From CAMLJR01 sp964500675 (lineage in GTDB: Bacteria > Pseudomonadota > Gammaproteobacteria > Pseudomonadales > CAMLJR01), in the NCBI GenBank assembly GCA_964500675.1, contig CAZCNY010000002.1, forward strand, positions 248,001-312,000: DNA of 64,000 nt, written 5' to 3'. The position numbers and the translations under genes were made by a program. Under the pieces are notes generated by a model. That model was not told where the DNA came from, did no database searches, and worked only from the letters and a program-made list of their open reading frames with translations. Shown here piece after piece: positions 16,420 through 24,680 of the stretch. Positions within the stretch are counted from its first letter, which is position 1, and each line of letters opens with the position of its first letter.

Positions 16420-18696
16420 TTATTCAACTACCACGCGCACGCGCGCGATATTTTGAATTTTTCCATACGGCGTTTGCATATTGCCTTCGCGCTGCGACGT
16501 GACGCGCACCACAGGGAAGTAGGTGCCGGCTTTGGTGAATGCATGCGTGGCCGATACGCGCATGCGTTCCTGCGGCGTATCGATTTTCTCGCTAGCCGGG
16601 TATTCGCCCGTGCCTTCGAAACACCATTCGATCGCAATAATTTTTCCTGCGTTGGGCGGCACTTCAATGTTTGCGGTGAAGTCAACCGCTTCGCCAATTT
16701 TCACATCGGCACGCACGCCGCCATTGGCCTGCAATTCGACGACGGGTTGAATGCCGCCGCGCTCTTTTGCGTTAGCGGGAACATGCACCTGTGAATCGAT
16801 AATTTCGTAACGCGTATTGGCGGGGTGAATACCTTTTTCGACCCACGTGCTCACATCGCGCAATGCCTGTTGCAGCGCACCCGCAAAACTCACGGCGTGC
16901 GCTTGTGCTATCCCGGGAGCAGGATCGTCGTGATGCGCGTGATCGATGTACCATAGTGCAAAATTATTTTCGACTGATTCTGGTGGCGATAGGTCGCCGA
17001 GTTTTTCTTTGACTTGCGAGCGATACCAATCCGCCTGCCACGGCAGTGCATCGATATCCATCAACACTTCTAACACCAACACTTTGCCGTGGATGTTGCC
17101 GTTCGGCATGCTGCCGGCGGTGCCTGCTGCCGATAATGGGCCGATCAATATATCGCGCTGCGGATAGAGCGGTTTTCCGTTGCTGTCGCGAAATTGATTC
17201 CAGCCGACCATATCGGGTGTGGGAAGCTGATGGCGATGATACGTCTGCATCGCCAGTGCCCATGAATTATCGATACGCACTTTATCGCCCACTTGAATGC
17301 TACTAATTAATGCTTGATCCGCGGCTAAGGTAAAACCGATGGTGTTGCCGTTAATCGAAGCGATGGGAACGCTGCTGCCAGCATTTGCACCGCTCATGAT
17401 GATCAGATGCGAATCGGCAAAATCTTTTTCAGGTACTGCTTCGAGTTCGACGGATTTGAAAAATCCATCGATGACTTTGGTGATGGTCGTGTCGAAATGA
17501 AAGCGCAGTGTGCCGATATCGGATTTGGGATCGGTGCCTAAATATCCCGGCTTGCTCCAGAAGTCGTCGTTGTAAGTGGGATCGAGCATCGGAACCAGCG
17601 GCGCAACGAAATTGAAATAGCCGCTGTCCATCGTTTCATGGGCATACCATCCGCGCGGCGGGAAACCCATGAGTGTCGCTTCGCGCAGCGCCGCGCGCTC
17701 TTCGTCGTTTAATTCTGCGTAAGGATCGCCGCTGCCGCCGGGGTTGATGGCATCCATGATGGCGGGAAATTTATTGCGCTTTCTCAGCACGCGCAGCGCG
17801 TGCATGCGTACGGTGTGCATGCTCGGCACGGCATTGGGTACGGCCATTACGAACGGCACGAAACCATCCCACACGCCGCTGGTATTTTCCGCGCTGCCGA
17901 TGGTTTGATACGAGCCGCCGCTGCCGCCGAATAAATATCCGTAAACGCGATGCTCGCCGTAAAGTTCTTTTGCAACGACGCGCGAATATTTTGCAGCGGC
18001 AGCGTTGACGCGATACGCCGCAATCGCGGGGTCGGCCATCGGCGTGCGATCGGTTCCGCCTAAATTGGTTTGCACGTAATAGGCGCCGCTATCGAGTGTG
18101 AAACCTAAATTGCCGGTGGCGACTTCGAACGCAATCGGAAACGGTCCGATATCTTCGGACAGCGCGAGCGGATACGTGTTGTGAAAGAAACGCCCTTGAT
18201 ATTGCTCTGCGGGCGGAAAATAAAACGAGAAGCGCGCGCCGGTATTTTTGAAACCGCCGTGCACATAGCGATGCGGAACGGGTTCGCTGCGCAATTCGTT
18301 CACATCGATATAGGGTTCGTTGTATTGCGGGTCGATCGAGTCGCCCGTGACGAAACTGGGTGCGTCATCTTGTTGTGCAGATGAACTCGTTGGCGCGCTG
18401 GTGGCAATGCGCTCGCCGCTCACTTTGGCTTTGCCGAGAAAACCGAGTTTTGCAAATCCACTCATTGTGTCGCCGTCGATCGATACTTCATAACTCGCTT
18501 TCATCGAAATCGGCTTGCTGATTTTCATATCCCAGCGCAGCGTGTTGCCGCTGATTTCGCCAGCGATATCGATATTGCCCATCGGGCTTTCGATGCGGCC
18601 GGTGAGGCTATTGCCTTGTGTGGCGATGTGCAATAGCAGGTCTTGTGCACCCATTTTGGTGGACAGAGTTACTTTCCAGCTGCCGTCGGCATTCAT
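16420..18696 (-). CDS. Multidomain alpha/beta-hydrolase-like protein
   Basis: A 758-residue protein with three apparent parts. Residues 1-100 form a lipocalin-like beta region (SWKVTLSTKMGAQDLLLHIA, GNSLTGRIESPMG). The centre (about 140-640) looks like a tannase/esterase-type hydrolase with the nucleophile motif FGGSGGSYQ at Ser259, long insertions, and WYIDHAHHDD offering a candidate histidine. The last 90 residues look like a PKD/Ig-like beta domain (SATHAFTKAGTYFPVVRV). There is no signal peptide. The function is not known. A decayed copy of its 3' end lies at 14145-14327. The ATG at 18696 has only a weak GAGTGA upstream. Confidence 0.75.
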   Translation of the reverse strand: MNADGSWKVTLSTKMGAQDLLLHIATQGNSLTGRIESPMGNIDIAGEISGNTLRWDMKISKPISMKASYEVSIDGDTMSGFAKLGFLGKAKVSGERIATSAPTSSSAQQDDAPSFVTGDSIDPQYNEPYIDVNELRSEPVPHRYVHGGFKNTGARFSFYFPPAEQYQGRFFHNTYPLALSEDIGPFPIAFEVATGNLGFTLDSGAYYVQTNLGGTDRTPMADPAIAAYRVNAAAAKYSRVVAKELYGEHRVYGYLFGGSGGSYQTIGSAENTSGVWDGFVPFVMAVPNAVPSMHTVRMHALRVLRKRNKFPAIMDAINPGGSGDPYAELNDEERAALREATLMGFPPRGWYAHETMDSGYFNFVAPLVPMLDPTYNDDFWSKPGYLGTDPKSDIGTLRFHFDTTITKVIDGFFKSVELEAVPEKDFADSHLIIMSGANAGSSVPIASINGNTIGFTLAADQALISSIQVGDKVRIDNSWALAMQTYHRHQLPTPDMVGWNQFRDSNGKPLYPQRDILIGPLSAAGTAGSMPNGNIHGKVLVLEVLMDIDALPWQADWYRSQVKEKLGDLSPPESVENNFALWYIDHAHHDDPAPGIAQAHAVSFAGALQQALRDVSTWVEKGIHPANTRYEIIDSQVHVPANAKERGGIQPVVELQANGGVRADVKIGEAVDFTANIEVPPNAGKIIAIEWCFEGTGEYPASEKIDTPQERMRVSATHAFTKAGTYFPVVRVTSQREGNMQTPYGKIQNIARVRVVVE

Positions 18697-18846
18697 AGTG
18701 AGTCACTCAGGTTTTGCGTCGCAATGTAAAGGTATTGAGCCGGGTTGGCCGCAGCATACCACGGCGGCGGCCTTAAGTAACCACTTGATAACTTATGAGG
18801 GCGGGCGGACCGAGGCTGTTTAATGCCGGTTCAATGCCGTTGCGAT

Positions 18847-19434
18847 TTACGCCTGATCGACAATTGCCTGCACCGATTGCGCAAACCATTTCGCCAGTTT
18901 TTTATCGGCACCGCGCGCTGCGAATAATTTGGGCAGCTGCCGCGTGTATTGCACGAACCCAGTCGATAGCAACATGATTTGTAGCGCGCGTGCGCGCGCA
19001 TCGGGCGCGCCGAGCCATTTTGTGATCGGTGGCAGCACGTGTTCTGCGATAACGCGCGTGGTGATTTCGCGCGCTTCGGGATCGTGCGTCGCTAACGCGA
19101 TCATCGATGGCGGTGTGATTTCAAGTTTAGTATTGAGAAACAGCGCGGCGAGGTGTTCGCCAAATCCTGCCTTGCCATTCTGCAGTAACTCATCCATGCG
19201 CATGGCATCGATCAGTGCTTCTTCGAACAGCGCTGCTTTCGAGCCGAAATAACGCAGCAATAATGTCGAGCTGACATCGGCGATTGCGGCGATATCGCGA
19301 ATGCCGGCGTGTGCGTAACCGAGCTCGGAAAAAGCCTTTTGCGCAGCGGCCAGAATTTTGGCCCGGCTTTTTTCGGCATTGCGGCGCTTCGGCGCTGCGG
19401 CGCTTGCGCGTTTGGGTTGCGAATTTGAAATCAT
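18847..19434 (-). CDS. TetR/AcrR-family regulator
   Basis: Helix-turn-helix repressor of 195 residues. The N-terminal domain has KSRAKILAAAQKAFSELGYAHAG followed by the recognition element IADVSSTLLLRYFGSKAALFEEAL (about 25-72). The remainder is a helical ligand-binding domain ending KLAKWFAQSVQAIVDQA. Start ATG at 19434 (MISNSQPKRAS). Its start is 80 bases from the divergent alpha/beta hydrolase gene at 19517, so it is the likely local repressor of the E1-ferredoxin locus. Confidence 0.9.
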   Translation of the reverse strand: MISNSQPKRASAAAPKRRNAEKSRAKILAAAQKAFSELGYAHAGIRDIAAIADVSSTLLLRYFGSKAALFEEALIDAMRMDELLQNGKAGFGEHLAALFLNTKLEITPPSMIALATHDPEAREITTRVIAEHVLPPITKWLGAPDARARALQIMLLSTGFVQYTRQLPKLFAARGADKKLAKWFAQSVQAIVDQA

Positions 19435-19516
19435 GCGGTGCAGTATACAGTGGGTGACGATCGGCGGTTTAAATCGATTCTGTAAACCGTGGCGATTTTA
19501 AAGCGAGGGAAACGTA

Positions 19517-20314
19517 TTGGAAAAAGAGCTGAAAATCAGTGCTGCCGGAATGGAATTTTTTGCGCGGCAAATGGGTGAGCAACCGCGCGCGGTATTTCTG
19601 CATGGTTTTGCGGAGGACTTTCGTGCGTGGGATCGTTTGTGGTTTGCGCTTGGGGATTCGCTGCCGGCATTGCGTTATGACCTGCGCGGTTTTGGCCGAT
19701 CGTCTGATGACAGCGCTGAGCCTTTTGATCACGCCGATGACTTGCTGGCCATCCTAAATACAATCGAGGTTGAGCGGTGCGATCTTATTGGTGTGTCGAT
19801 GGGGGGCGCGGTTGCGCTCAATTTTGCAATTAATCATCCCGAGCGCGTGCGCAATTTAATTTTGATCAGCCCCGGAATGGTGGCGTGGGAATGGTCGGCG
19901 GCGTGGAAGGCGTTGTGGCGACCCATCGTTGCCAAAGCGCGCGCTGGCGCGATGGATGAAGCGCGGGATTTGTGGTGGCAGCATCCGTTGTTCGCATCGA
20001 CGCGCAACAGCGCTGGGGCATCCGCGTTGTTTGAGTCGATCACGCGCTACTCCGGAGCGCAGTGGGTTCATGATTACCATAAGTTAATGTTGCCCGATGT
20101 CGAGCGCCTGCACGAATTAAAGACTCGCACGCTGATGCTCACCGGCGGTCGCGATGTAGAAGATTTTCGTTTGATCGCCGAGCTTATTGAAGCGTCCGCC
20201 GCCAATATCAGGCGCATTGATTGGCCTGAGCGGGGACACCTGCTGCATTTAGAAAATCCGCTGGGCTGTGTGCGCGAAATTCTTGCCTTTTTGGCATCCG
20301 CGAACTCTCCCTAA
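19517..20314 (+). CDS. Alpha/beta hydrolase
   Basis: A 265-residue alpha/beta-hydrolase-fold enzyme. The oxyanion segment is AVFLHGFAEDFRAWD, the nucleophile elbow GVSMGGAVA (Ser94), the acid in LTGGRDVEDF and the histidine in ERGHLLHLENP. No signal peptide. The TTG start at 19517 is preceded by GAGGGA at seven bases. The E2 subunit of Pseudomonas-type acetoin dehydrogenase (AcoC) is a lipoyl domain fused to an alpha/beta hydrolase; here this hydrolase and a separate lipoyl protein flank a fused E1, so it may serve as the acyl-transfer partner. That is inference. Confidence 0.85.
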   Translation: MEKELKISAAGMEFFARQMGEQPRAVFLHGFAEDFRAWDRLWFALGDSLPALRYDLRGFGRSSDDSAEPFDHADDLLAILNTIEVERCDLIGVSMGGAVALNFAINHPERVRNLILISPGMVAWEWSAAWKALWRPIVAKARAGAMDEARDLWWQHPLFASTRNSAGASALFESITRYSGAQWVHDYHKLMLPDVERLHELKTRTLMLTGGRDVEDFRLIAELIEASAANIRRIDWPERGHLLHLENPLGCVREILAFLASANSP

Positions 20315-20333
20315 GAGCGTGGAGATAACTAAG

Positions 20334-20388
20334 CATTTAATTAGAATTCTTAACATTTAATTAAAATTCTTATCATTTAGTTAAATGG
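20334..20388. repeat. AT-rich 20-bp tandem repeats
   Basis: CATTTAATTAGAATTCTTAA, CATTTAATTAAAATTCTTAT and a partial third unit CATTTAGTTAAAT follow each other with a 20-bp period, two DNA turns apart being about 21 bp. They lie in the 297-base gap between the alpha/beta hydrolase and the fused E1 gene. Position suggests an operator or UP-like element for the E1 transcript. Confidence 0.75.
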
Positions 20389-20450
20389 GGGGCGTATGCG
20401 CCTAGGTGGAACCTTTACATTCAATTCGGTGCTGTAGATAATGATCGGCC

Positions 20451-20474
20451 TTGTTGTACAGCAGTGTATAACAA
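20451..20474. promoter_or_regulatory. Inverted repeat upstream of the E1 gene
   Basis: TTGTTGTACA, spacer GCAG, TGTATAACAA: ten-base arms with one mismatch, 138 bases upstream of the fused E1 start. There is no U-tract, so an operator for a dimeric regulator is more likely than a terminator. The neighbouring TetR protein is a candidate binder. Confidence 0.5.
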
Positions 20475-20611
20475 CGCAACCAGTCACGACTCCGACTCCA
20501 GCCAAGATAATGCACGATCGCCGCGAGAGGCTCGCAAGTATCCAATTACCTTGCAGCGCTCAATGTGCATAAGGCTAAACACAAGCTATACGCTAACCAT
20601 GGAGAGTAAAG

Positions 20612-22645
20612 GTGCAAACCGAAATTACGTCTAAAGATGTTGCAATAGACCCCAACACCTTGCGCGAAATTTATCGCCAGATGTCACGAATCCACGAAGT
20701 GGATAAGGGAATCCAGTCGGGGCTGTCGAGTGGCAAATTTCAGTTTACCTACTGGCCGATGACGGGTCAGGAAGCCATTCCGGCGTCCATTGCCCCCCTG
20801 ATTACCAATGAAGACCACATGGTCACCATCTACCGAGGTATTCACGACCAGGTAGCCAAAGGCGTGCCGCTGAAAGGTCTCTTTGCCGAGGCGCTTGGCC
20901 GGGTAGGTGGCGTCAACAAGGGCAAGGGTGGCTCACCGCACATATCGGACCCATCCTCCGGCTCTATGCTGACGACAGCGATTGTGGGTGCCGGTGCGCC
21001 GATCGCCAACGGACTTGCCCTGGCTGAAAAGATGCGGGGAACAAAAGCAGTCACTATTGTTAACTTCGGCGATGGTGCGACCAGCATCGGCGCCGTACAT
21101 GAGGCGATGAACCTCGCCGGCGTATGGAAGCTGCCCGTTATTTTCCTCTGCCAGAACAATCTGATCGGCGAATACACGCCGATTCCTGAATACACCGCCA
21201 GCAAGAATTTCACCGACCGCGCCGAGGCTCTTGGCTTCAAAGGCGTGCAGCTCAACGGCAACGACCCCGTGGCTTTCTACAACGGTATGAAATCGATCAT
21301 TGCCGATGTGCGTGCTGGCAATGGTCCGGTATTTGTCGAAGCCATGACTCTGCGCCTCGGCCCACACGCCGGGGTGGGTTGGAGCCACCTCGTCAAAGGG
21401 GAAGCCCTCGTCGCAGCCAAAAAAGCCTGGCCTGTGCCAGCTACGCGTGCGCTGTTAATCGAACAGGGTATTTGCACTGAGGATGAACTCGCTGCCATCG
21501 ACAACGCCGCCAAAGCCGAAGTGCAGGAAGCGATTGAATGGGCTATGAGCAGCGCAGTGACCGGCGAAGATGAAATGCTGCTGGACGTTTACGGCGATCC
21601 CACCGTGGTGCCGCGACGCGGTCAGCGCGACAAGCGCGAAGCCGAGGCGCCTTATACCGGCGAGACCAAGGAAATGGCCATGTTCGAGGCCGTACAGAGT
21701 GCCTTGGATCTGTCGATGCAACTCGATAAAAACGTGTTCTGTCTCGGCGAGGATATCGGCGATGACCCGGGCGGCGTTTTCAAATGCTTTAAGGGTATGC
21801 AGACCAAGTGGGGCGAGCGGATCCGACCGACGCCGATTGCCGAGCAGGCGATTATCGGCGCCGCCACCGGTTCGGCGTTGGTGGGTATGCGCCCTGTCGC
21901 CGAAATCATGTTCTGTGATTTCGTCGGTGTCTGTATGGATCAGATTACGAACCACGCCGCTAAACAGCGCTATATGTCAGGTGCCACGACTCATGTTCCC
22001 ATGACTGTGCGCATGATTGCGGGCGGTGGCATCGGTGGTTTCGGCGCGCAACACTCGCAATCGACCGAGGCGATGTTGCTGCATAACCCGGGACTCAAAA
22101 TTGTTTATCCGAGCACACCGACCGAAGCTAAGGGTTTATTGCTGAGCTGTATTTTCGATGAAGATCCCTGTATCCAATTCGAATCCATGATGCTCACTTA
22201 TGCTCTGCGCGAGCAGGTGCCTGTTGGTGACTACCGCATCCCGTTGGGCGTGGCAAAAGTCAAACGCGAAGGTACGGATATTTCTCTGATCACTTACGGT
22301 TGGCAGGTCATGCAATGTCTCGCTGCTGCTGAAGAGTTGGCTAAAGAGGGTATCAATGCCGAGGTTCTCGATCTGCGCACATTGCTGCCATTGGATTACG
22401 ATCGCATCTTCACGTCGGTTGAGAAAACCAGACGCGCGCTCGTAGTTCATGCTGCCACCGAGTTCTGTGGTTTGGGTTCCGAAATTGCCAGCACCATCAA
22501 CGAGCAATTGTTCAGCAAGTTGAAGGCGCCTGCTTCACGCTTCGGCGCGGCGTACGCACCGATCGCTTACTCCAAAATTATCGAAACCGCGCAAATACCC
22601 AATGCTCGCACCATCGCAGCTCGGGTTCGCGAATTATTTCTTTAA
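20612..22645 (+). CDS. Fused alpha-beta thiamine-diphosphate E1 dehydrogenase
   Basis: E1 component of the 2-oxo acid/acetoin dehydrogenase type, with alpha and beta subunits joined in 677 residues. The alpha part contains the ThDP motif FGDGATSIGAVHEAMNLAGVWKLPVIFLCQNN (about 150-181) and HISDPSSGSMLTTAIVGAG. The beta part begins near residue 352 (KEMAMFEAVQSALDLSM) with FCLGEDIGDDPGGVF and EQAIIGAATGSALVGMRP. It would decarboxylate or cleave a keto substrate and reductively acylate the neighbouring lipoyl protein. The GTG start at 20612 has GGAG upstream. No E2 acyltransferase of standard type or E3 is adjacent. Substrate not assignable. Confidence 0.9.
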   Translation: MQTEITSKDVAIDPNTLREIYRQMSRIHEVDKGIQSGLSSGKFQFTYWPMTGQEAIPASIAPLITNEDHMVTIYRGIHDQVAKGVPLKGLFAEALGRVGGVNKGKGGSPHISDPSSGSMLTTAIVGAGAPIANGLALAEKMRGTKAVTIVNFGDGATSIGAVHEAMNLAGVWKLPVIFLCQNNLIGEYTPIPEYTASKNFTDRAEALGFKGVQLNGNDPVAFYNGMKSIIADVRAGNGPVFVEAMTLRLGPHAGVGWSHLVKGEALVAAKKAWPVPATRALLIEQGICTEDELAAIDNAAKAEVQEAIEWAMSSAVTGEDEMLLDVYGDPTVVPRRGQRDKREAEAPYTGETKEMAMFEAVQSALDLSMQLDKNVFCLGEDIGDDPGGVFKCFKGMQTKWGERIRPTPIAEQAIIGAATGSALVGMRPVAEIMFCDFVGVCMDQITNHAAKQRYMSGATTHVPMTVRMIAGGGIGGFGAQHSQSTEAMLLHNPGLKIVYPSTPTEAKGLLLSCIFDEDPCIQFESMMLTYALREQVPVGDYRIPLGVAKVKREGTDISLITYGWQVMQCLAAAEELAKEGINAEVLDLRTLLPLDYDRIFTSVEKTRRALVVHAATEFCGLGSEIASTINEQLFSKLKAPASRFGAAYAPIAYSKIIETAQIPNARTIAARVRELFL

Positions 22646-22670
22646 AAGATAAGGATTAGGGGAATACTGA

Positions 22671-22901
22671 ATGGCAACCTCATTAACGATTCCAAAACTG
22701 CAAATGTCGACCACCGAGGGTAAATTGGCTGAGTGGTTGGTAGAAGACGGTGCAACGGTATCCGCTGGACAACCGATTTATTCTCTCGAAACCGATAAGT
22801 CGGTGCAGGAGATCGAAGCGCCAGAGTCTGGAAAACTTGTACACAAGCAACCAGCCGGTGAAACCTATGCGGTGGGCACGGAGATCGGTGAGATCATTTA
22901 A
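22671..22901 (+). CDS. Free-standing lipoyl-domain protein
   Basis: A 76-residue protein that is a single biotinyl/lipoyl domain: TIPKLQMSTTEGKLAEWLVEDGATVSAGQPIYSLETDKSVQEIEAPESGKL. The lysine in ETDKSVQEI (Lys43) matches the lipoylation hairpin (TDK) rather than the biotin EAMKM motif. It lacks the subunit-binding and catalytic domains of an E2. It follows the fused E1 by 25 bases, with AAGGA and GGGGAA upstream, so is certainly co-transcribed. It is presumably the mobile acyl carrier of that E1. Confidence 0.92.
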   Translation: MATSLTIPKLQMSTTEGKLAEWLVEDGATVSAGQPIYSLETDKSVQEIEAPESGKLVHKQPAGETYAVGTEIGEII

Positions 22902-22922
22902 TCGATCGAAGTGAATATTCTT

Positions 22923-22942
22923 TGCTTGAGGTAGATCAAGCA
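22923..22942. promoter_or_regulatory. Dyad resembling an FNR/Anr site
   Basis: TGCTTGA, spacer GGTAGA, TCAAGCA: perfect seven-base arms. The core TTGAG-N4-ATCAA differs from the FNR/Anr consensus TTGAT-N4-ATCAA at one position. It lies 120 bases before the ferredoxin gene, in the 161-base gap after the lipoyl gene. A convincing promoter at the expected distance was not found, so it may instead be a hairpin in the message. Confidence 0.4.
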
Positions 22943-23062
22943 GCCTTCACTCTTTTTCAAGTCGGCACGCCGTGCTCGTTCAATCGACGCGGCATTTGTG
23001 TATTTTGAATGCTAATAATATTGCAGTGAGTACCGCGACAGGCGGTTGAAGCAGGAGTACAA

Positions 23063-23383
23063 ATGTCAAAAGCAATCTATATCGATAAAAACGAGCAGCA
23101 GCATGTCGTTGATGTCAAAAATGGCGTGAACCTGATGCAGGCGGCGATTGATAACCTCGTCCCCGGTATTCTCGGGGATTGCGGTGGCGCGGCAGCGTGC
23201 GCCACATGCCACGTGTTTGTTGATCCGCAATGGGCGGAGCGGGCGGGGAAAGCGTCCGATATCGAAGTCGATTTGATCGATGGCTTGTTGGAGACAAAGC
23301 CTACCAGCCGCTTGGCCTGCCAAATCATCATGAGCGACAAGCTCGACGGCATTGTGTTACATCTACCCGAGCAACAGATATGA
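23063..23383 (+). CDS. Adrenodoxin-type [2Fe-2S] ferredoxin
   Basis: A 106-residue electron carrier. Cysteines 40, 46, 49 and 86 (CGGAAACATC and LAC) give the C-x5-C-x2-C-x36-C spacing of adrenodoxin, putidaredoxin and Isc ferredoxins. The sequence VDPQWAERAGKASDIEVDLIDG and TSRLACQI match the vertebrate/putidaredoxin type used by P450s and other oxygenases. GCAGGAG precedes the ATG. Its TGA overlaps the ATG of the reductase gene by four bases, indicating coupled translation. No P450 or Rieske oxygenase is in the window, so its acceptor is open. Confidence 0.94.
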   Translation: MSKAIYIDKNEQQHVVDVKNGVNLMQAAIDNLVPGILGDCGGAAACATCHVFVDPQWAERAGKASDIEVDLIDGLLETKPTSRLACQIIMSDKLDGIVLHLPEQQI

Positions 23384-24594
23384 CCACTACGACTGTAATC
23401 GTGGGTGCAGGGCAGGCCGGCAGCGACCTTACGACCGCGCTAAGGCAATTGGGTTACACCGGCCGTATCATTTTGATCGGCGACGAGCAAGCCCCTCCTT
23501 ACCGTCGCCCACCATTATCCAAAGCCTATCTCTCGGGAGAGATCGGTGAGGAGGCGTTGTACCTCAAACCGTCAGCGACGTATGAGAAGCAAAATATCGA
23601 ACTGCGCACAGGCGTAAAAGTGACCGCGATCGATCGCCAGGCACATACGGTTACACTCGATAACGGTGAGTTGATTAAGTACGACAAGCTCGCACTGACG
23701 ACAGGTGGGCGCGCACGTCGGTTGCCGCTGCCGGGCGCTGAAAAGCCCAACGTGCACTATGTCAGAACCTTGGAGGATATTGCTCGGCTGAAAGAGCAGT
23801 TCAAAGAGGGGCGCCGCCTCGTCATCGTCGGCGGTGGCTATATCGGTCTTGAAGCGGCTGCGGTCGGTATCAAGAAAGGCTTGAAGGTAACGCTCGTCGA
23901 GGCGCTGCCGCGTATGTTGGCACGTGTGACGGGGCCTGAGTTATCGCAGTACTACTACGGCGTGCATACCGCGCATGGCGTCGATATCCGCTTGGGCGCT
24001 GGCGTGCAGGCTCTCGAAGGCGATAAGCAAGTCGAGGCTGTCGTGTTGCAGGACGGCACTAAAATCCCAGCCGATTTGTTAATCGTGGGTATCGGGTTGA
24101 TCCCCAACACGGAAATTGCCGAGCAGGCCGGTCTTGCGGTTGATAACGGTGTACTCGTCGATCTGTTCGCGCAAACCAGCGATCCTGATATCGTCGCTGC
24201 GGGCGATTGCACGAATCACGAAAACGGTTTTCTCGGTCGGCGGTTGCGCTTGGAATCCGTTCCTAACGCGAGTGAACAGGCGCGGGTCGCGGCGGCTTCT
24301 ATTGTTGGGCAGAAAGTGGCGCACGCGGGCGTGCCGTGGTTCTGGTCGGATCAGTACGATCTTAAATTGCAGATGGTTGGTCTGTCGCAGGGCTACGACA
24401 AGGTTGTTATTCGCGGTTCGATGGAAGCGAATAATTTTTCCGCTTTCTATTTAAAAGATGGCGTTGTCATTTCGGTAGATTGCGTCAATCGTCCGCAAGA
24501 TTTCATGATCGGTAAGAAATTAGTTGCCGGTAAAGTGAAAGTCGATCCAGCTGTTTTGGCCGACGAATCGGTTGTGTTGAAAACGCTCGTTTGA
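23380..24594 (+). CDS. FAD-dependent ferredoxin reductase
   Basis: Putidaredoxin-reductase-like NAD(P)H:ferredoxin oxidoreductase, 404 residues. VIVGAGQAGSDLTTALRQLG (FAD), YRRPPLSKAYLSGE, LVIVGGGYIGLEAAAVGIKKG (NAD(P)H) and IVAAGDCTNHEN (FAD) are the family motifs; there is no CxxxxC disulfide, so it is not a dihydrolipoamide dehydrogenase. The ATG at 23380 overlaps the ferredoxin stop codon. It presumably reduces the upstream ferredoxin. Confidence 0.94.
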   Translation: MTTTTVIVGAGQAGSDLTTALRQLGYTGRIILIGDEQAPPYRRPPLSKAYLSGEIGEEALYLKPSATYEKQNIELRTGVKVTAIDRQAHTVTLDNGELIKYDKLALTTGGRARRLPLPGAEKPNVHYVRTLEDIARLKEQFKEGRRLVIVGGGYIGLEAAAVGIKKGLKVTLVEALPRMLARVTGPELSQYYYGVHTAHGVDIRLGAGVQALEGDKQVEAVVLQDGTKIPADLLIVGIGLIPNTEIAEQAGLAVDNGVLVDLFAQTSDPDIVAAGDCTNHENGFLGRRLRLESVPNASEQARVAAASIVGQKVAHAGVPWFWSDQYDLKLQMVGLSQGYDKVVIRGSMEANNFSAFYLKDGVVISVDCVNRPQDFMIGKKLVAGKVKVDPAVLADESVVLKTLV

Positions 24595-24602
24595 TGCTTG
24601 TC

Positions 24603-24628
24603 GCGCACTCGGTAATTTCCGGGTGCGC
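24603..24628. terminator. Stem-loop between convergent reductase and thiolase genes
   Basis: GCGCACTCGG, loop TAATTT, CCGGGTGCGC: a ten-base stem with one G-T pair, immediately after the ferredoxin reductase stop and followed by GGTTTTCT at 24637. Its place between convergent genes fits a terminator, probably for the plus-strand operon. Confidence 0.6.
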
Positions 24629-24680
24629 GCATGTCGGTTTTCTCAGATAGTTTTCCTCAAATCTTCTTTCCACTGTTTCA

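Noticed and set aside
23230..23379. N-terminal extension of the ferredoxin reductase
   Set aside because: This open stretch overlaps the ferredoxin gene; the ATG at 23380 overlapping its stop codon starts the FAD motif.
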